Below are positions 52,221-60,923 of a stretch of 64,000 nucleotides of DNA, piece after piece; position 1 is the first letter of the stretch; each line of letters starts with the position of its first letter. A program made the translations under genes and the position numbers. Origin of the DNA: Rhodoferax sp. (GTDB lineage Bacteria > Pseudomonadota > Gammaproteobacteria > Burkholderiales > Burkholderiaceae_C). The stretch is taken from positions 372,001-436,000 of the forward strand of contig JACKLK010000003.1 of the NCBI GenBank assembly GCA_024236015.1. The letters run 5' to 3'. The notes below the pieces were generated by a model. It worked only from the letters and a program-made list of their open reading frames with translations, was not told the origin of the DNA and ran no database searches.

Positions 52221-53402
52221 TCAGGTCACCCGGTCCAGGCGCGACGTCATGGCCAGCAGCACCAGCAAGGCCAGGCAGACGGCCGGCATGACGGCCCACA
52301 AGCCCAGCCCCGCGGCCAGCAGGCCCAGTGCGGCCGGCCCGAGTGCACATCCGACATAGGAAAACGCGACCTGGCGCCCGATCACGCGGCGCGCCGTGTC
52401 GGCATCGAATCGCCGTGTCGCCTCGTGCATCAGCGACGGATAGATCGGCGCGCACCCCAGGCCGAGCAACATCAGGCCGACCAGCGCCACCCCGTTCGGC
52501 ACACCGCGCAGGGCCACCAGCGCCGCCCCCGCCAGCGCGGTCAGGATGCCGGCGCGCACCAGCGCCCGGTTGCCCAGGCGCACCGCCACCAGGCCGATGG
52601 CGAAGCGCCCGGCCATGATGGCGCCGAAATAACCCGCGACCCAGACGCCCGCATCCGCCGGCGCCATGCCGCGGCCGTCGACCAGAATGCTGGCGGCCCA
52701 CAGGCCGCTGCCGACCTCGATGGTGGCATAGACCAGGTACAACGAGGCCGCCAGCCAGGGCGCCCAGGCCGGCGGTGTCATGCCGGGCCGCGACGGGGTG
52801 CCGACCGGGCCGCCGTGATCCGATGGCGCCGGCTCTCGCGCCCACATCGACAGGCTCGCGACGAACACGAACGCCAGCGCCAGCTGCAGCAGGCCGATGG
52901 CCCGATAACCGCCCTGCCAGCCGATGCCGCCCGCTAGCGCCGCACCCATGAGCATCGGCCCCAGGGTCGCGCCGATGCCCCAGCAGCCATGCAACCAGTT
53001 CATGTGGCGCGCGCTGTAGTGGCGGGCCACGAAATGGTTGAGCCCGGCGTCGACCGCGCCCGCGCCCAGGCCCAGCGGCACCGTCAGCAACAGGATCCAG
53101 CCGAACGCCGGCGCCAGGCTGAAACCGAGCATGGCCAGCGCGGTGAGCAGGCCGCTGATGGCCACCACCCGGCCCGTCCCCAGCCGCGCCAGCACCCAGC
53201 CGCTGGCAAAACCCGATGCCGCCGACGCCGAGGTCATGATCATCGTGACCCAGCCCGCGGCCGCCAGCGACGCGCCCAGATCGGTGCGCATCGGCGGCCA
53301 GGCCACGCCGAACACGCCGTCGGGCAGGCCCAGGCTGATGAAGGCGCCGTAGACCAGGGCCAGCAAGGCCATGCGCGGCGCCACCAGGGTCGGCTGCCGC
53401 AT
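52221..53402 (-). CDS. MFS transporter
   Basis: 393 residues from ATG 53402; a GTG at 53405 overlaps the DUF2905 stop. About 12 membrane segments; the motif-A loop reads GWVLARLGTGRVV. A YxxGxxAPSDHGG loop separates the two halves. Substrate unknown; the gene is translationally coupled to DUF2905. Confidence 0.86.
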   Translation of the reverse strand: MRQPTLVAPRMALLALVYGAFISLGLPDGVFGVAWPPMRTDLGASLAAAGWVTMIMTSASAASGFASGWVLARLGTGRVVAISGLLTALAMLGFSLAPAFGWILLLTVPLGLGAGAVDAGLNHFVARHYSARHMNWLHGCWGIGATLGPMLMGAALAGGIGWQGGYRAIGLLQLALAFVFVASLSMWAREPAPSDHGGPVGTPSRPGMTPPAWAPWLAASLYLVYATIEVGSGLWAASILVDGRGMAPADAGVWVAGYFGAIMAGRFAIGLVAVRLGNRALVRAGILTALAGAALVALRGVPNGVALVGLMLLGLGCAPIYPSLMHEATRRFDADTARRVIGRQVAFSYVGCALGPAALGLLAAGLGLWAVMPAVCLALLVLLAMTSRLDRVT

Positions 53403-53596
53403 CACAACACGCGCGACACCAGCGCCGCCAGCATGCTGATCAGCACCGTCGTGGTCACCGGCAGGTGGAAATCGCGGCCGAACAGCTTGAACCGGAAGTC
53501 ACCCGGCAGGCGACCGAAGCCGAGCTTGCGCAAGGCCGGCGTGAACCAGTTGATCAGGAACAGCACCAGGAACACGACGATCAGCCAGCGGATCAT
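53402..53596 (-). CDS. DUF2905 family small membrane protein
   Basis: 64 residues with two hydrophobic segments (LIVVFLVLFLINWF and TVLISMLAALVS) around RKLGFGRLPGDFRFKLFGRDFHLP, the DUF2905 signature. Its start lies ten bp after the MidA stop and its stop overlaps the MFS start. Role unknown. Confidence 0.87.
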   Translation of the reverse strand: MIRWLIVVFLVLFLINWFTPALRKLGFGRLPGDFRFKLFGRDFHLPVTTTVLISMLAALVSRVL

Positions 53597-53606
53597 GGGC
53601 GGCGCC

Positions 53607-54737
53607 TCACAGGTTATGGCTGCGGTCGCCGTGCACGAAGCCGATCGCGTCCCACGGCGTGCCGCGGCAGAAGCCGATCACCTTGAACAGTTCGCCCATC
53701 TCGTGTTCCATCAGCAGCTTGTTGGCCATGCTGCGTTCGGGCAGGCTGGCCGACTCCATCATGCCCGCCAGGCCGCAGTTGAGCAGGAAACGCGCCTGGC
53801 TGGCGTATCCGAGCAGGTGCCAGTGCCCGGCCACGCCGGCCTCGTCGGCCGCCTGCTGCGCCGCCAGCGCGATGCCGGTGAAATTCACGTGCGCGGTGAT
53901 GTCCTTGGCGCCCACGTCGAGCAGCGGGTTGCCATCGGCCCGGTGCAGCTGGTGGCACATCACGGTCCCCATGCTGCGTTGCGGGTGGTAATACTCGCGC
54001 TCGCCGAATCCGTAGTCGATCAGGAACACCGCGCCCTGCGCCAGGCGGTCGACCAGCGTGCCCATGAAGGCCTCGGCCTGCGGATGGATCTCGGTCAGGT
54101 AGTCATGGTCGCCGTCGATCGTCACCGGCGGGCGCAGCTCGGTGGGCCGATCGCCCCATCCGAGCTGCCCGTGGGGCGCGAGCACCACGCCCCGTTCATG
54201 CCAACGGCCCGCGGTGCGCACCAGCAGGCGCACCGGCATCGCATCGAGCACCTCGTTGCCGACCACCACGCCGCGCAGGGTCTCGGGCAGTTGCGTGGCC
54301 CATGCGAGCTTGTCGGCAAAGCGCGCCAGCGTCGTGCGCTGGCGTTGTTGCAGGCTGCCCGAGAGGTCGACGATGACGTAGCGCCGCACCTGCTCGCCCA
54401 GGGCCTCGAGCAGCTGCGCCGCCATCGCGCCGGTGCCGGCGCCGAACTCCCAGACCGTGTCGGTCCCGCTGCGGCGCAGCGCCTCGCCGACCTGCACCGC
54501 GAGCGCGCGCCCAAACAGCGGCGAGATCACGGGCGCGGTGGCGAAATCGCTGGCCGGCGCGGCCGCCGCGCCCGGCCCTGGGCCGATCTGGCTGTCTCCG
54601 CGCACGTAATAACCGAGCCCCGGGGCATACAGGGCCAGCGCCATGAATCGGTCGAAACCGATCCAGCCGCCGCTGTCGGTGATCACCTGCGCCACATGGG
54701 CCTGCAGGTCGCTCGTTAAACTCGGGGGTGTCACCAT
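53607..54737 (-). CDS. MidA/NDUFAF7-type SAM-dependent protein methyltransferase
   Basis: 376 residues. The glycine-rich SAM motif EFGAGTG is at ~97-103; upstream DFATAPVISPLFGRALA and downstream VGNEVLDAMPVRLL are signatures of the MidA/NDUFAF7 family, whose mitochondrial member dimethylates an arginine of a complex I subunit. Divergent from the pteridine-reductase-like gene across 18 bp. Role in bacterial complex I is inferred from the family. Confidence 0.92.
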   Translation of the reverse strand: MVTPPSLTSDLQAHVAQVITDSGGWIGFDRFMALALYAPGLGYYVRGDSQIGPGPGAAAAPASDFATAPVISPLFGRALAVQVGEALRRSGTDTVWEFGAGTGAMAAQLLEALGEQVRRYVIVDLSGSLQQRQRTTLARFADKLAWATQLPETLRGVVVGNEVLDAMPVRLLVRTAGRWHERGVVLAPHGQLGWGDRPTELRPPVTIDGDHDYLTEIHPQAEAFMGTLVDRLAQGAVFLIDYGFGEREYYHPQRSMGTVMCHQLHRADGNPLLDVGAKDITAHVNFTGIALAAQQAADEAGVAGHWHLLGYASQARFLLNCGLAGMMESASLPERSMANKLLMEHEMGELFKVIGFCRGTPWDAIGFVHGDRSHNL

Positions 54738-54755
54738 CTTCCGGATTGTCCCCGA

Positions 54756-55664
54756 ATGCCCGCTGCCGCCCCCGCCCGTGTTGTCCTCGTCACCGGCTCG
54801 GCCAAGCGCCTGGGGCGGGAGATCGCACTGGCATTGGCGCGTGACGGCTGGCAGGTGGCGGTGCACTACCGCGACTCGGTCGAAGACGCCCACCGCACCA
54901 CGGCGCAATGCGCGCAGCTGTCGGGCAAGAGCGAGTCCTTCCGCGCCAACCTGGCCAACGAAACGGCGGTGCGCCGCCTGTTGCCGGCCGTGATCCAGCA
55001 TTTCGGGCATGTCGATGCGGTGGTCAACAGCGCCTCGACATTCGAACACGACACCGCCCAGAGTTTCGGTTTTGCGGCGATGGAAAAACACATGCGCAGC
55101 AACGCCGGCGCCGCGATCCTGCTGGCCCAGGCCTTGCACGCCCATATCGGCGAACGCCGCGCGGCCCTGGCCGCCGCCGAGCCGCCGCCGGAGCGAGCCG
55201 AGCCGCAGGCCGAAGGTGCCGCGGCAGCGCCATCCGACCGGCCCGCCGGCACGGACCCCGACGACGGGCACGACACACCGCCGCCGGCGCCGGTGCCGCC
55301 GCTGATGGGTGCGGTGATCAACCTGCTGGACCAGAAGTTGTGGAACCAGAACCCGGACTTCCTGAGCTACACCTTGTCCAAGGCGGCGCTGGAGGCGGCC
55401 AACACCATGCTGGCCATGGCGCTGGCGCCGCTGGTACGGGTCGTCGGCGTCGCGCCCGGCCTGACCCTGACCAGCAACCTGCTCAGCGACGACGCGTTCC
55501 GCGAGCGCCACAAGATGGCGCTGCTCGACCAGTCCTCGACACCGGCCGACGTGGCCGCGACGGTGCGTTTTGCGCTGGAGAACCGCTCGCTCACCGGCAC
55601 CTCGCTGCTGGTCGACGGCGGCCAGCACCTGATGCGTTTCGACCGCGATTTTTCGCTGATGTGA
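54756..55664 (+). CDS. FolM-like pteridine reductase (SDR) with a ~50-residue Pro/acidic insertion
   Basis: 302 residues. TGSAKRLG at 13-20 carries the TGxxxRxG motif of pteridine reductases (FolM/PTR1) and Asn91-Ser-Ala replaces NNAG. Catalytic Tyr205 and Lys209 (YTLSK) are present. Residues ~133-182 are a low-complexity Pro/Ala/Asp insertion (AAEPPPERAEPQAEG...) before the catalytic region, absent in ordinary FolM. Reduces dihydropterins such as dihydromonapterin; next to folB and, farther on, a putative pterin-dependent monooxygenase. Confidence 0.85.
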   Translation: MPAAAPARVVLVTGSAKRLGREIALALARDGWQVAVHYRDSVEDAHRTTAQCAQLSGKSESFRANLANETAVRRLLPAVIQHFGHVDAVVNSASTFEHDTAQSFGFAAMEKHMRSNAGAAILLAQALHAHIGERRAALAAAEPPPERAEPQAEGAAAAPSDRPAGTDPDDGHDTPPPAPVPPLMGAVINLLDQKLWNQNPDFLSYTLSKAALEAANTMLAMALAPLVRVVGVAPGLTLTSNLLSDDAFRERHKMALLDQSSTPADVAATVRFALENRSLTGTSLLVDGGQHLMRFDRDFSLM

Positions 55665-55705
55665 ACGCGCGCAGCGTTCCCCGCCCCCCGGACCCCCGCA
55701 CCACC

Positions 55706-56077
55706 ATGACCAAGACCCGTGGCACCCAGATCCTGACGCTGACCGGGCTTCGGTTCGCCGCCAACCTGGGCATCCTGGACTTCGAGAAAACCGGTCCGCA
55801 GCCGATCCAGGTCGATGCCGAGCTCAACCTCGGCGCCCAGGACCTGCATCCCGAAGACGACGAGATCAACCACGTGCTCGACTACCGCAAGATCCGCCAG
55901 ATCATCATCGACGAATGCACGGCGCAACACGTGAACCTGCTCGAGACGCTGATCGGCAAGTTGTCGCGCCGGCTGATGCAGATCCCCGGCGTGCAGGGCG
56001 TGCGGGTGAAGATCGCCAAGCTGGAGATCTTCGACGACTGCGAAGTGGCGATTCGCGTGGAGTCGGGGCAATGGTGA
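55706..56077 (+). CDS. folB: Dihydroneopterin aldolase
   Basis: 123 residues, usual length. LTGLRFAANLGILDFEKTGPQPIQVDAELNL, the FolB N-terminal strand-loop, and NLLETLIGKLSRRL contain the active-site region. Converts dihydroneopterin to hydroxymethyldihydropterin for folate and, by side reactions, the monapterin pool. Forty-one bp after the FolM-like gene and overlapping ttcA by seven bases. Confidence 0.94.
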   Translation: MTKTRGTQILTLTGLRFAANLGILDFEKTGPQPIQVDAELNLGAQDLHPEDDEINHVLDYRKIRQIIIDECTAQHVNLLETLIGKLSRRLMQIPGVQGVRVKIAKLEIFDDCEVAIRVESGQW

Positions 56078-57033
56078 TGGAAACGACCTCCTGGGTGGAA
56101 CCGGACACCGCGCCGCTGCCGGCAGGCCACGCCGAGGCGGCCGCCGCGGGCGCGCGCCTGAAGATCGAGCGCGAGCACCACAAGCGCGAGAAGCGCCTGT
56201 GCCGCCTGGTCGGCCAGGCCATCGTCGACTACAACATGATCGAGGAAGGCGACAAGGTCATGGTGTGCGTCAGCGGCGGCAAGGACAGCTACGCCATGCT
56301 CGACATCCTGCAGAAGCTGCAGGCGCGCGCGCCGGTGCGGTTCGAGCTGATCGCCGTCAACCTCGACCAGAAGCAGCCCGGTTTTCCGGAACACGTGTTG
56401 CCGCAGTACCTGAGCGAGCGCGGCGTGCCGTTCCACATCGAGAACCAGGATACCTATTCCATCGTCAAGCGGCTGATCCCCGAAGGCAAGACCCTGTGCA
56501 GCCTGTGCAGCCGGCTGCGCCGTGGCATCCTGTACCGGGTGGCGGACGAACTCGGCGCCACCAAGATCGCGCTGGGCCACCACCGCGACGACATCCTGCA
56601 GACCTTTTTCCTGAACATGTTCTTCGGCGGCAAGCTCAAGGGCATGCCGCCCAAACTGGTCAGCGACGACGGCAGGCATGTCGTGATCCGTCCGATGGCG
56701 CTGGTGGCCGAGAAGGACCTGGTGCGCTGGGCCGCCTACCGCCAGTACCCGATCATCCCCTGCACCCTGTGCGGCAGCCAGGTCAACCTGCAGCGCAAGC
56801 AGGTGGCGGCCATGCTGCAGGACTGGGAGAAACACCATCCGGGCCGGATCGAGAGCATGTTCACGGCGCTGCAGAATGTCGTGCCTTCGCACCTGATGGA
56901 CGGAACGCGCCACGATTTCAAGGGTCTGACAGCCACCGGGACGCCCGATGCGGACGGCGACAAGGCCTTCGACACCGAGGAATTTCCCACGCCGGGACTG
57001 CCCTCGATGCAGGTGGTGCGCTTCGACAGCTGA
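56071..57033 (+). CDS. ttcA: tRNA 2-thiocytidine biosynthesis protein
   Basis: 320 residues from ATG 56071 (GGAG eight bases upstream, preferred over ATG 56077). PP-loop SGGKDS at 68-73, the cluster-binding Cys143/Cys146 (CSLC) and Cys231/Cys234 (CTLC) and the ALGHHRDD motif are intact. Uses an iron-sulfur cluster to thiolate cytidine 32 in tRNA. Overlaps folB. Confidence 0.96.
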   Translation: MVMETTSWVEPDTAPLPAGHAEAAAAGARLKIEREHHKREKRLCRLVGQAIVDYNMIEEGDKVMVCVSGGKDSYAMLDILQKLQARAPVRFELIAVNLDQKQPGFPEHVLPQYLSERGVPFHIENQDTYSIVKRLIPEGKTLCSLCSRLRRGILYRVADELGATKIALGHHRDDILQTFFLNMFFGGKLKGMPPKLVSDDGRHVVIRPMALVAEKDLVRWAAYRQYPIIPCTLCGSQVNLQRKQVAAMLQDWEKHHPGRIESMFTALQNVVPSHLMDGTRHDFKGLTATGTPDADGDKAFDTEEFPTPGLPSMQVVRFDS

Positions 57034-57092
57034 GCCCGCCGGTGGCGGGTCGGGCAACGGGCAACGGGTAACCGAAAAAGGGACACACGGCC

Positions 57093-57716
57093 ATGGCTCG
57101 AACACGCATGATGATGGTGCTGCTGCTGCTGCGATACACGGTGCTGCCGGCCCTGCTGGTGCTGCTTGCAGGCTGCTCCGGCATGCGCATCGTCGACTCG
57201 GACGTACGCGCCTACACGACCGCGCAGGGCGTGACCCCGCCCATGACCTACCGCTTCGAACGCATGCCGTCGCAACAGGCAGCCGGCGAGCCCCAGGACC
57301 GCCTGGAGGCGATCGTGCAGGACGCGCTGGCCCGGGTCGGCATGCTGCGCGATGACGCGGCGGCGCGCTACAGCGTCTCCTACGACATGCGCGTGGCGCG
57401 CGACCCGCGTGCCCCCTGGGACGATCCGCCCTACTGGGGCGGCATGCGCCACGGTGTGATCGTCACCCCCGCCGGCACCGTCGTGCACGTGCCCATGGTC
57501 GCACTGCAGGTCGACTCGCCGTATTACCGGCGCGAGGTCCAGTTGCTGGTACGCCGGCTGTCCGACGGCCAGCTGGTGTTCGAGAGCCGCGCCAACCACG
57601 ACGGCCGATGGAGCGACGACGCAGCCGTGCTTCCGGCCATGTTCGAGGCGGCGCTGCGCGGGTTTCCGAATCCGCCGCAGGGGCTGCGGCGGGTCGAGGT
57701 CGAGATTCCGCGCTGA
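57093..57716 (+). CDS. DUF4136-type lipoprotein
   Basis: 207 residues with a lipobox LLAGC (Cys28) after a hydrophobic signal, so an outer- or inner-membrane lipoprotein. The rest (RIVDSDVRAYTTAQGVTPPMTYRFERMPSQQ, then DPPYWGG) resembles the DUF4136/DUF2846 style of small beta-rich lipoproteins. Fifty-nine bp after ttcA, same strand. Function unknown. Confidence 0.84.
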   Translation: MARTRMMMVLLLLRYTVLPALLVLLAGCSGMRIVDSDVRAYTTAQGVTPPMTYRFERMPSQQAAGEPQDRLEAIVQDALARVGMLRDDAAARYSVSYDMRVARDPRAPWDDPPYWGGMRHGVIVTPAGTVVHVPMVALQVDSPYYRREVQLLVRRLSDGQLVFESRANHDGRWSDDAAVLPAMFEAALRGFPNPPQGLRRVEVEIPR

Positions 57717-57775
57717 GCGGCGTCGCCGCTGCGGCGGCCACGCAGGGCCCGACCGCGGCCTCCTAGAATCGCCCC

Positions 57776-58420
57776 ATGGAAACCACCCGCATCATCGCCG
57801 TGCGCCATGGCGAGACCGACTGGAATGCCGGCGGCCGCATCCAGGGCATGCGCGACGTACCGCTCAACGACAAGGGCCGCTGGCAGGCGGATCGGGCCGC
57901 GCGCCAGCTGGCCGACAGCGACGAGGCCGTCGCGGCGATCTACAGCAGCGACCTGGCACGCGCCTACCAGACCGCGCGCAGCATCGCGCTGGCCTGCGGC
58001 GTCGACGTCGGCACCGATGCGCGGTTGCGCGAACGCGGCTTCGGCACCTTCGAGGGCAAGACCTTCACCGAACTCGAACAGGCGTTCCCGCAGGACACGG
58101 CGCGCTGGCGTGCGCGCGATGCGTCCTGGGCGCCGCCGGGGGGCGAGACGCTGCTCATGCTGGGCGCGCGGGTCCGGGCCGCCACGGACGAACTCGCGCA
58201 CCGCCACCTGGGCGAACAGATCGTGCTGGTGGCCCATGGCGGTGTGCTCGACATGATGTACCGCATCGCCACCCGCCAGGCGGTGGACGCACCACGCACC
58301 TGGGAGCTGGCCAACGCCGGCATCAATCGGTTATTGTGGACACCACAAGGGCTGAGCCTGGTCGGCTGGTCGGACACGCGCCATCTCGGGCCGGAGTGGT
58401 GCGACGAATCGACAACCTGA
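57776..58420 (+). CDS. Histidine phosphatase-family protein (phosphoglycerate mutase-like)
   Basis: 214 residues. Canonical motif Arg10-His11-Gly12 (VRHGETDWN) and second His in VAHGGVLDMMYRI; the acidic GFGTFEGKTF segment is also present. Cofactor-independent phosphatase on small phosphoesters, cytosolic; could be a CobC- or GpmB-like enzyme. Between a lipoprotein and the AGMO-like fusion, with 27 bp to the latter. Confidence 0.92.
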   Translation: METTRIIAVRHGETDWNAGGRIQGMRDVPLNDKGRWQADRAARQLADSDEAVAAIYSSDLARAYQTARSIALACGVDVGTDARLRERGFGTFEGKTFTELEQAFPQDTARWRARDASWAPPGGETLLMLGARVRAATDELAHRHLGEQIVLVAHGGVLDMMYRIATRQAVDAPRTWELANAGINRLLWTPQGLSLVGWSDTRHLGPEWCDESTT

Positions 58421-58447
58421 ACACGCAAGCACCGAACCGGAGCCACC

Positions 58448-60226
58448 ATGACAGCCAGCCAGGTCATTGTTCTCGCCATCCCGGTCTTCCTGCTGATGAT
58501 GCTGGGCGAATTCGCATGGTCGCGCCACCGCGGCATCGCGGTCTACCGGTTCAGTGACGCGGTCAACAGCCTGAGCCTGGGCGGCCTGAGCCAGCTCAGC
58601 GGCCTGTTCACCAAGTTGCTGGCGGTGGGCATCTACACCGCGGTCTACGACAGCGTGGCGCTGTTTCCGGATCTCGCCTTCTGGAGCACCTGGTACGGCG
58701 TCGTGCTGGCGCTGGTGTTCTACGATTTCTGCTACTACTGGCTGCACCGCGCCGGCCATGAGGTGGCCGTGTTCTGGGCCGCCCACGTGGTGCACCACCA
58801 GAGCCAGCACTACAACCTGTCGACCGCATTGCGCCAGACCAGCAGCGGTGCGCTGCTCGGCTGGGTGTTCTACCTGCCGATGGCCGTGGCCGGCGTGCCG
58901 CCGCTGATCTTCGGCATCGTCGCGCTGATCGACCTGCTCTACCAGTTCTGGGTGCATACCGAGCTGGTGCGCAAGCTCGGCTGGTTCGACCGGGTGTTCT
59001 GCTCGCCGAGCAACCACCGGGTCCACCACGCCGTCAACGACGCATACCTGGACAAGAACTACGGCGGCATCCTGATCCTGTGGGACCGGATGTTCGGCAG
59101 CTTCCGCGAAGAAGGCGAGCCCTGCGTCTACGGCACCCGCGCCGGACTGCGCAGCTGGGACCCGCTGTGGGCCAACGCCGAGGTCTACGCCCAGCTGGCG
59201 CAGGACAGCTGGCGCGCCCGCAACTGGCTCGACAAGCTGCGCGTGTGGTTCAAGCCGCCCGGCTGGCGACCGGCCGACGTGGCCGCGCGCTGGCCGAAAC
59301 CGGCCTTCGACCTGGCCCAGGTCCAGCTCTACGACCCACCGGTGGCGCCGGCGGCCATGGCCTTCGTCGGCACCGGATTCGTGCTGCTGCTCGGCGGTGT
59401 TGCCGCGCTGCTGTGGTTCGCGCACACGCTCGACGGAACGGCGGTGGCGGTCTGGGGCGCGGCACTGCTGGCCATCTTCTGGGCACTGGGCGCCGTGCTG
59501 CAGTCGCGCCTGGGCGTGTGGGCCGCGCTGATGCTCACCTGCGCGGCTCTGGCCACGGCCAGCGCCACGCTGGGCCTGCAGCAGGTCCACTACCTGTTCA
59601 AGCCGCTGACGATGGCCGTGGCCATCGTGCTGGTGCTGCGCCGGCAAGGCGCCGCCGGATCGGGCCACGGGTGGCTGGTCGCCGCGCTGCTGGCATCGAT
59701 GGCCGGCGACGTCCTGCTGATGCTGCCCGGCAACCTGTTCATCCCCGGCCTGGCCGCGTTCCTGCTGGCACACCTGTGCTACATCGCGTTGTTCCGCCGG
59801 CAGCAGGCCTGGTTTCCGAACCGGCCCGCGCTGGTGCTGGCGCTGGCCACCGGCGGCACCATGCTGGCGCTGTTCTGGGATTCGCTGGGCGATGCCGGCC
59901 TGAAGGCGGCGGTCAGCGCCTATGTCGTGGTGATCAGCCTGATGGCCGCGCAGGCGATCGGCCGCGCCACGGTGCTGCAGGACCGGGCCTCCACCTGGGT
60001 GGCCGTCGGTGCCTGCGTGTTCATGCTCAGCGACACGCTGATCGCGATCAACCGTTTCCTGACGCCGGTACCGCTGGCCAGCCTGTGGATCCTGGGCACG
60101 TATTACCTGGCGCAGATGCTGATCGTGCTGCACGCGCCCGGGCATGCGGCGACCACCGCTGCCGCAGCGCGCACCGCCGAGCGCGACGCTGCCTCGGCGC
60201 ACGCCGGTCTGCACGGGCACACCTGA
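58448..60226 (+). CDS. AGMO-like sterol-desaturase/fatty acid hydroxylase domain fused to a YhhN/TMEM86 lysoplasmalogenase domain
   Basis: 592 residues in two membrane halves. Residues 1-285 carry the di-iron His motifs of the fatty acid hydroxylase superfamily: H100RAGH104, H113VVHH117 with H121, H170, and H190RVHH194. The segments HYNLSTALRQ, YQFWVHTE and DKNYGGILILWDRMFGSF are closely like animal alkylglycerol monooxygenase (TMEM195). Residues ~300-575 form a YhhN domain: FKPLTMA, AGDVLLMLPGN, LLAHLCYIALF and FMLSDTLIAI. Predicted to cleave alkyl- and vinyl-ether lipids. Twenty-seven bp after a phosphatase gene, in a co-directional run from 54756. The fusion and pterin link are discussed as findings; the family calls are strong, activity is inferred. 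Confidence 0.88.
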   Translation: MTASQVIVLAIPVFLLMMLGEFAWSRHRGIAVYRFSDAVNSLSLGGLSQLSGLFTKLLAVGIYTAVYDSVALFPDLAFWSTWYGVVLALVFYDFCYYWLHRAGHEVAVFWAAHVVHHQSQHYNLSTALRQTSSGALLGWVFYLPMAVAGVPPLIFGIVALIDLLYQFWVHTELVRKLGWFDRVFCSPSNHRVHHAVNDAYLDKNYGGILILWDRMFGSFREEGEPCVYGTRAGLRSWDPLWANAEVYAQLAQDSWRARNWLDKLRVWFKPPGWRPADVAARWPKPAFDLAQVQLYDPPVAPAAMAFVGTGFVLLLGGVAALLWFAHTLDGTAVAVWGAALLAIFWALGAVLQSRLGVWAALMLTCAALATASATLGLQQVHYLFKPLTMAVAIVLVLRRQGAAGSGHGWLVAALLASMAGDVLLMLPGNLFIPGLAAFLLAHLCYIALFRRQQAWFPNRPALVLALATGGTMLALFWDSLGDAGLKAAVSAYVVVISLMAAQAIGRATVLQDRASTWVAVGACVFMLSDTLIAINRFLTPVPLASLWILGTYYLAQMLIVLHAPGHAATTAAAARTAERDAASAHAGLHGHT

Positions 60227-60251
60227 GCCGCGGCCGCTGGCCGTGGCGCAC

Positions 60252-60264
60252 GGGCCGCCGGCCC
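60252..60264. terminator. GC-rich hairpin between convergent genes
   Basis: GGGCC/GGCCC arms around GCC, between the fusion gene end (60226) and the Hsp20 end (60284). No T-run, so only a weak bidirectional terminator candidate. Confidence 0.35.
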
Positions 60265-60283
60265 TTGCGGGCGCGGTACCGTG

Positions 60284-60790
60284 TCAGTCCACCCGAATCC
60301 TGCGCACGGATTCCTGCTCGCCCTTGGGCAGGCGCACCGTCAATACGCCGTTCCTGAAACTGGCGCTGGCCTTGTCGGCCCGCACGTTGCGCGGCAGCGC
60401 GATCGCACGCTGGAACGATCCGTAGGCGCGCTCCATGACATGGTAGGTGCTGTCGCTGGTCTCGCGCTCGAAACGTTTCTCGCCGCGCACATGCAGCATG
60501 TTGCCGTCGATGGTGATCTCGCAATCGTCCTTGTCCAGGCCCGGCAGTTCGACCCGCACCAGCACGTCGTTGCGGGTCTCCTCCATTTCACCCGCCAACA
60601 GGCTCCAGTGCGGAAACCCGTCGGGCGACAGGTCGTCCTCCTTGCGCTTGCGCTTGTCGCCATGCGTGAAATGGGTCAACGCGTTGCCGCTGCGGCTGAG
60701 CAGTTCGTGCCAGCCATCGGACAAGGTGTCCCAGGCGCGGCCGATCTCGCGACCAAGGGCTCGTCCGGTCTCTTTCAGCGAATCGAGCAT
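60284..60790 (-). CDS. Small heat-shock protein (Hsp20/alpha-crystallin)
   Basis: 168 residues from ATG 60790, chosen because GGAGG lies six bases upstream while ATG 60796 abuts it. N-terminal helical arm, then an alpha-crystallin domain from about residue 60 (DVLVRVELPGLDKDDCEITIDGNMLHVRGEK) through ALPRNVRADKASASFRNGVLTVRLPKGE. ATP-independent holdase chaperone for unfolding proteins; no clear ROSE/fourU element is seen in the divergent upstream region. Confidence 0.94.
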   Translation of the reverse strand: MLDSLKETGRALGREIGRAWDTLSDGWHELLSRSGNALTHFTHGDKRKRKEDDLSPDGFPHWSLLAGEMEETRNDVLVRVELPGLDKDDCEITIDGNMLHVRGEKRFERETSDSTYHVMERAYGSFQRAIALPRNVRADKASASFRNGVLTVRLPKGEQESVRRIRVD

Positions 60791-60923
60791 GTTCATCCTC
60801 CCAGGCAAGAAGAAGCTTCCGGATGCGGACGCACAGCTGCGCCCGCGCTGCGATGGCATTCCATCGCCTGGTATCTGCAGGCGACTGCGCGCGAATTCAA
60901 CGGCGCGGCCCTACCATCGGGCC

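Noticed and set aside
57034..57092. GGGCAAC direct repeats as an operator
   Set aside because: Short imperfect repeats (GGGCAAC, GGGCAAC, GGGTAAC) with no dyad and no promoter context.
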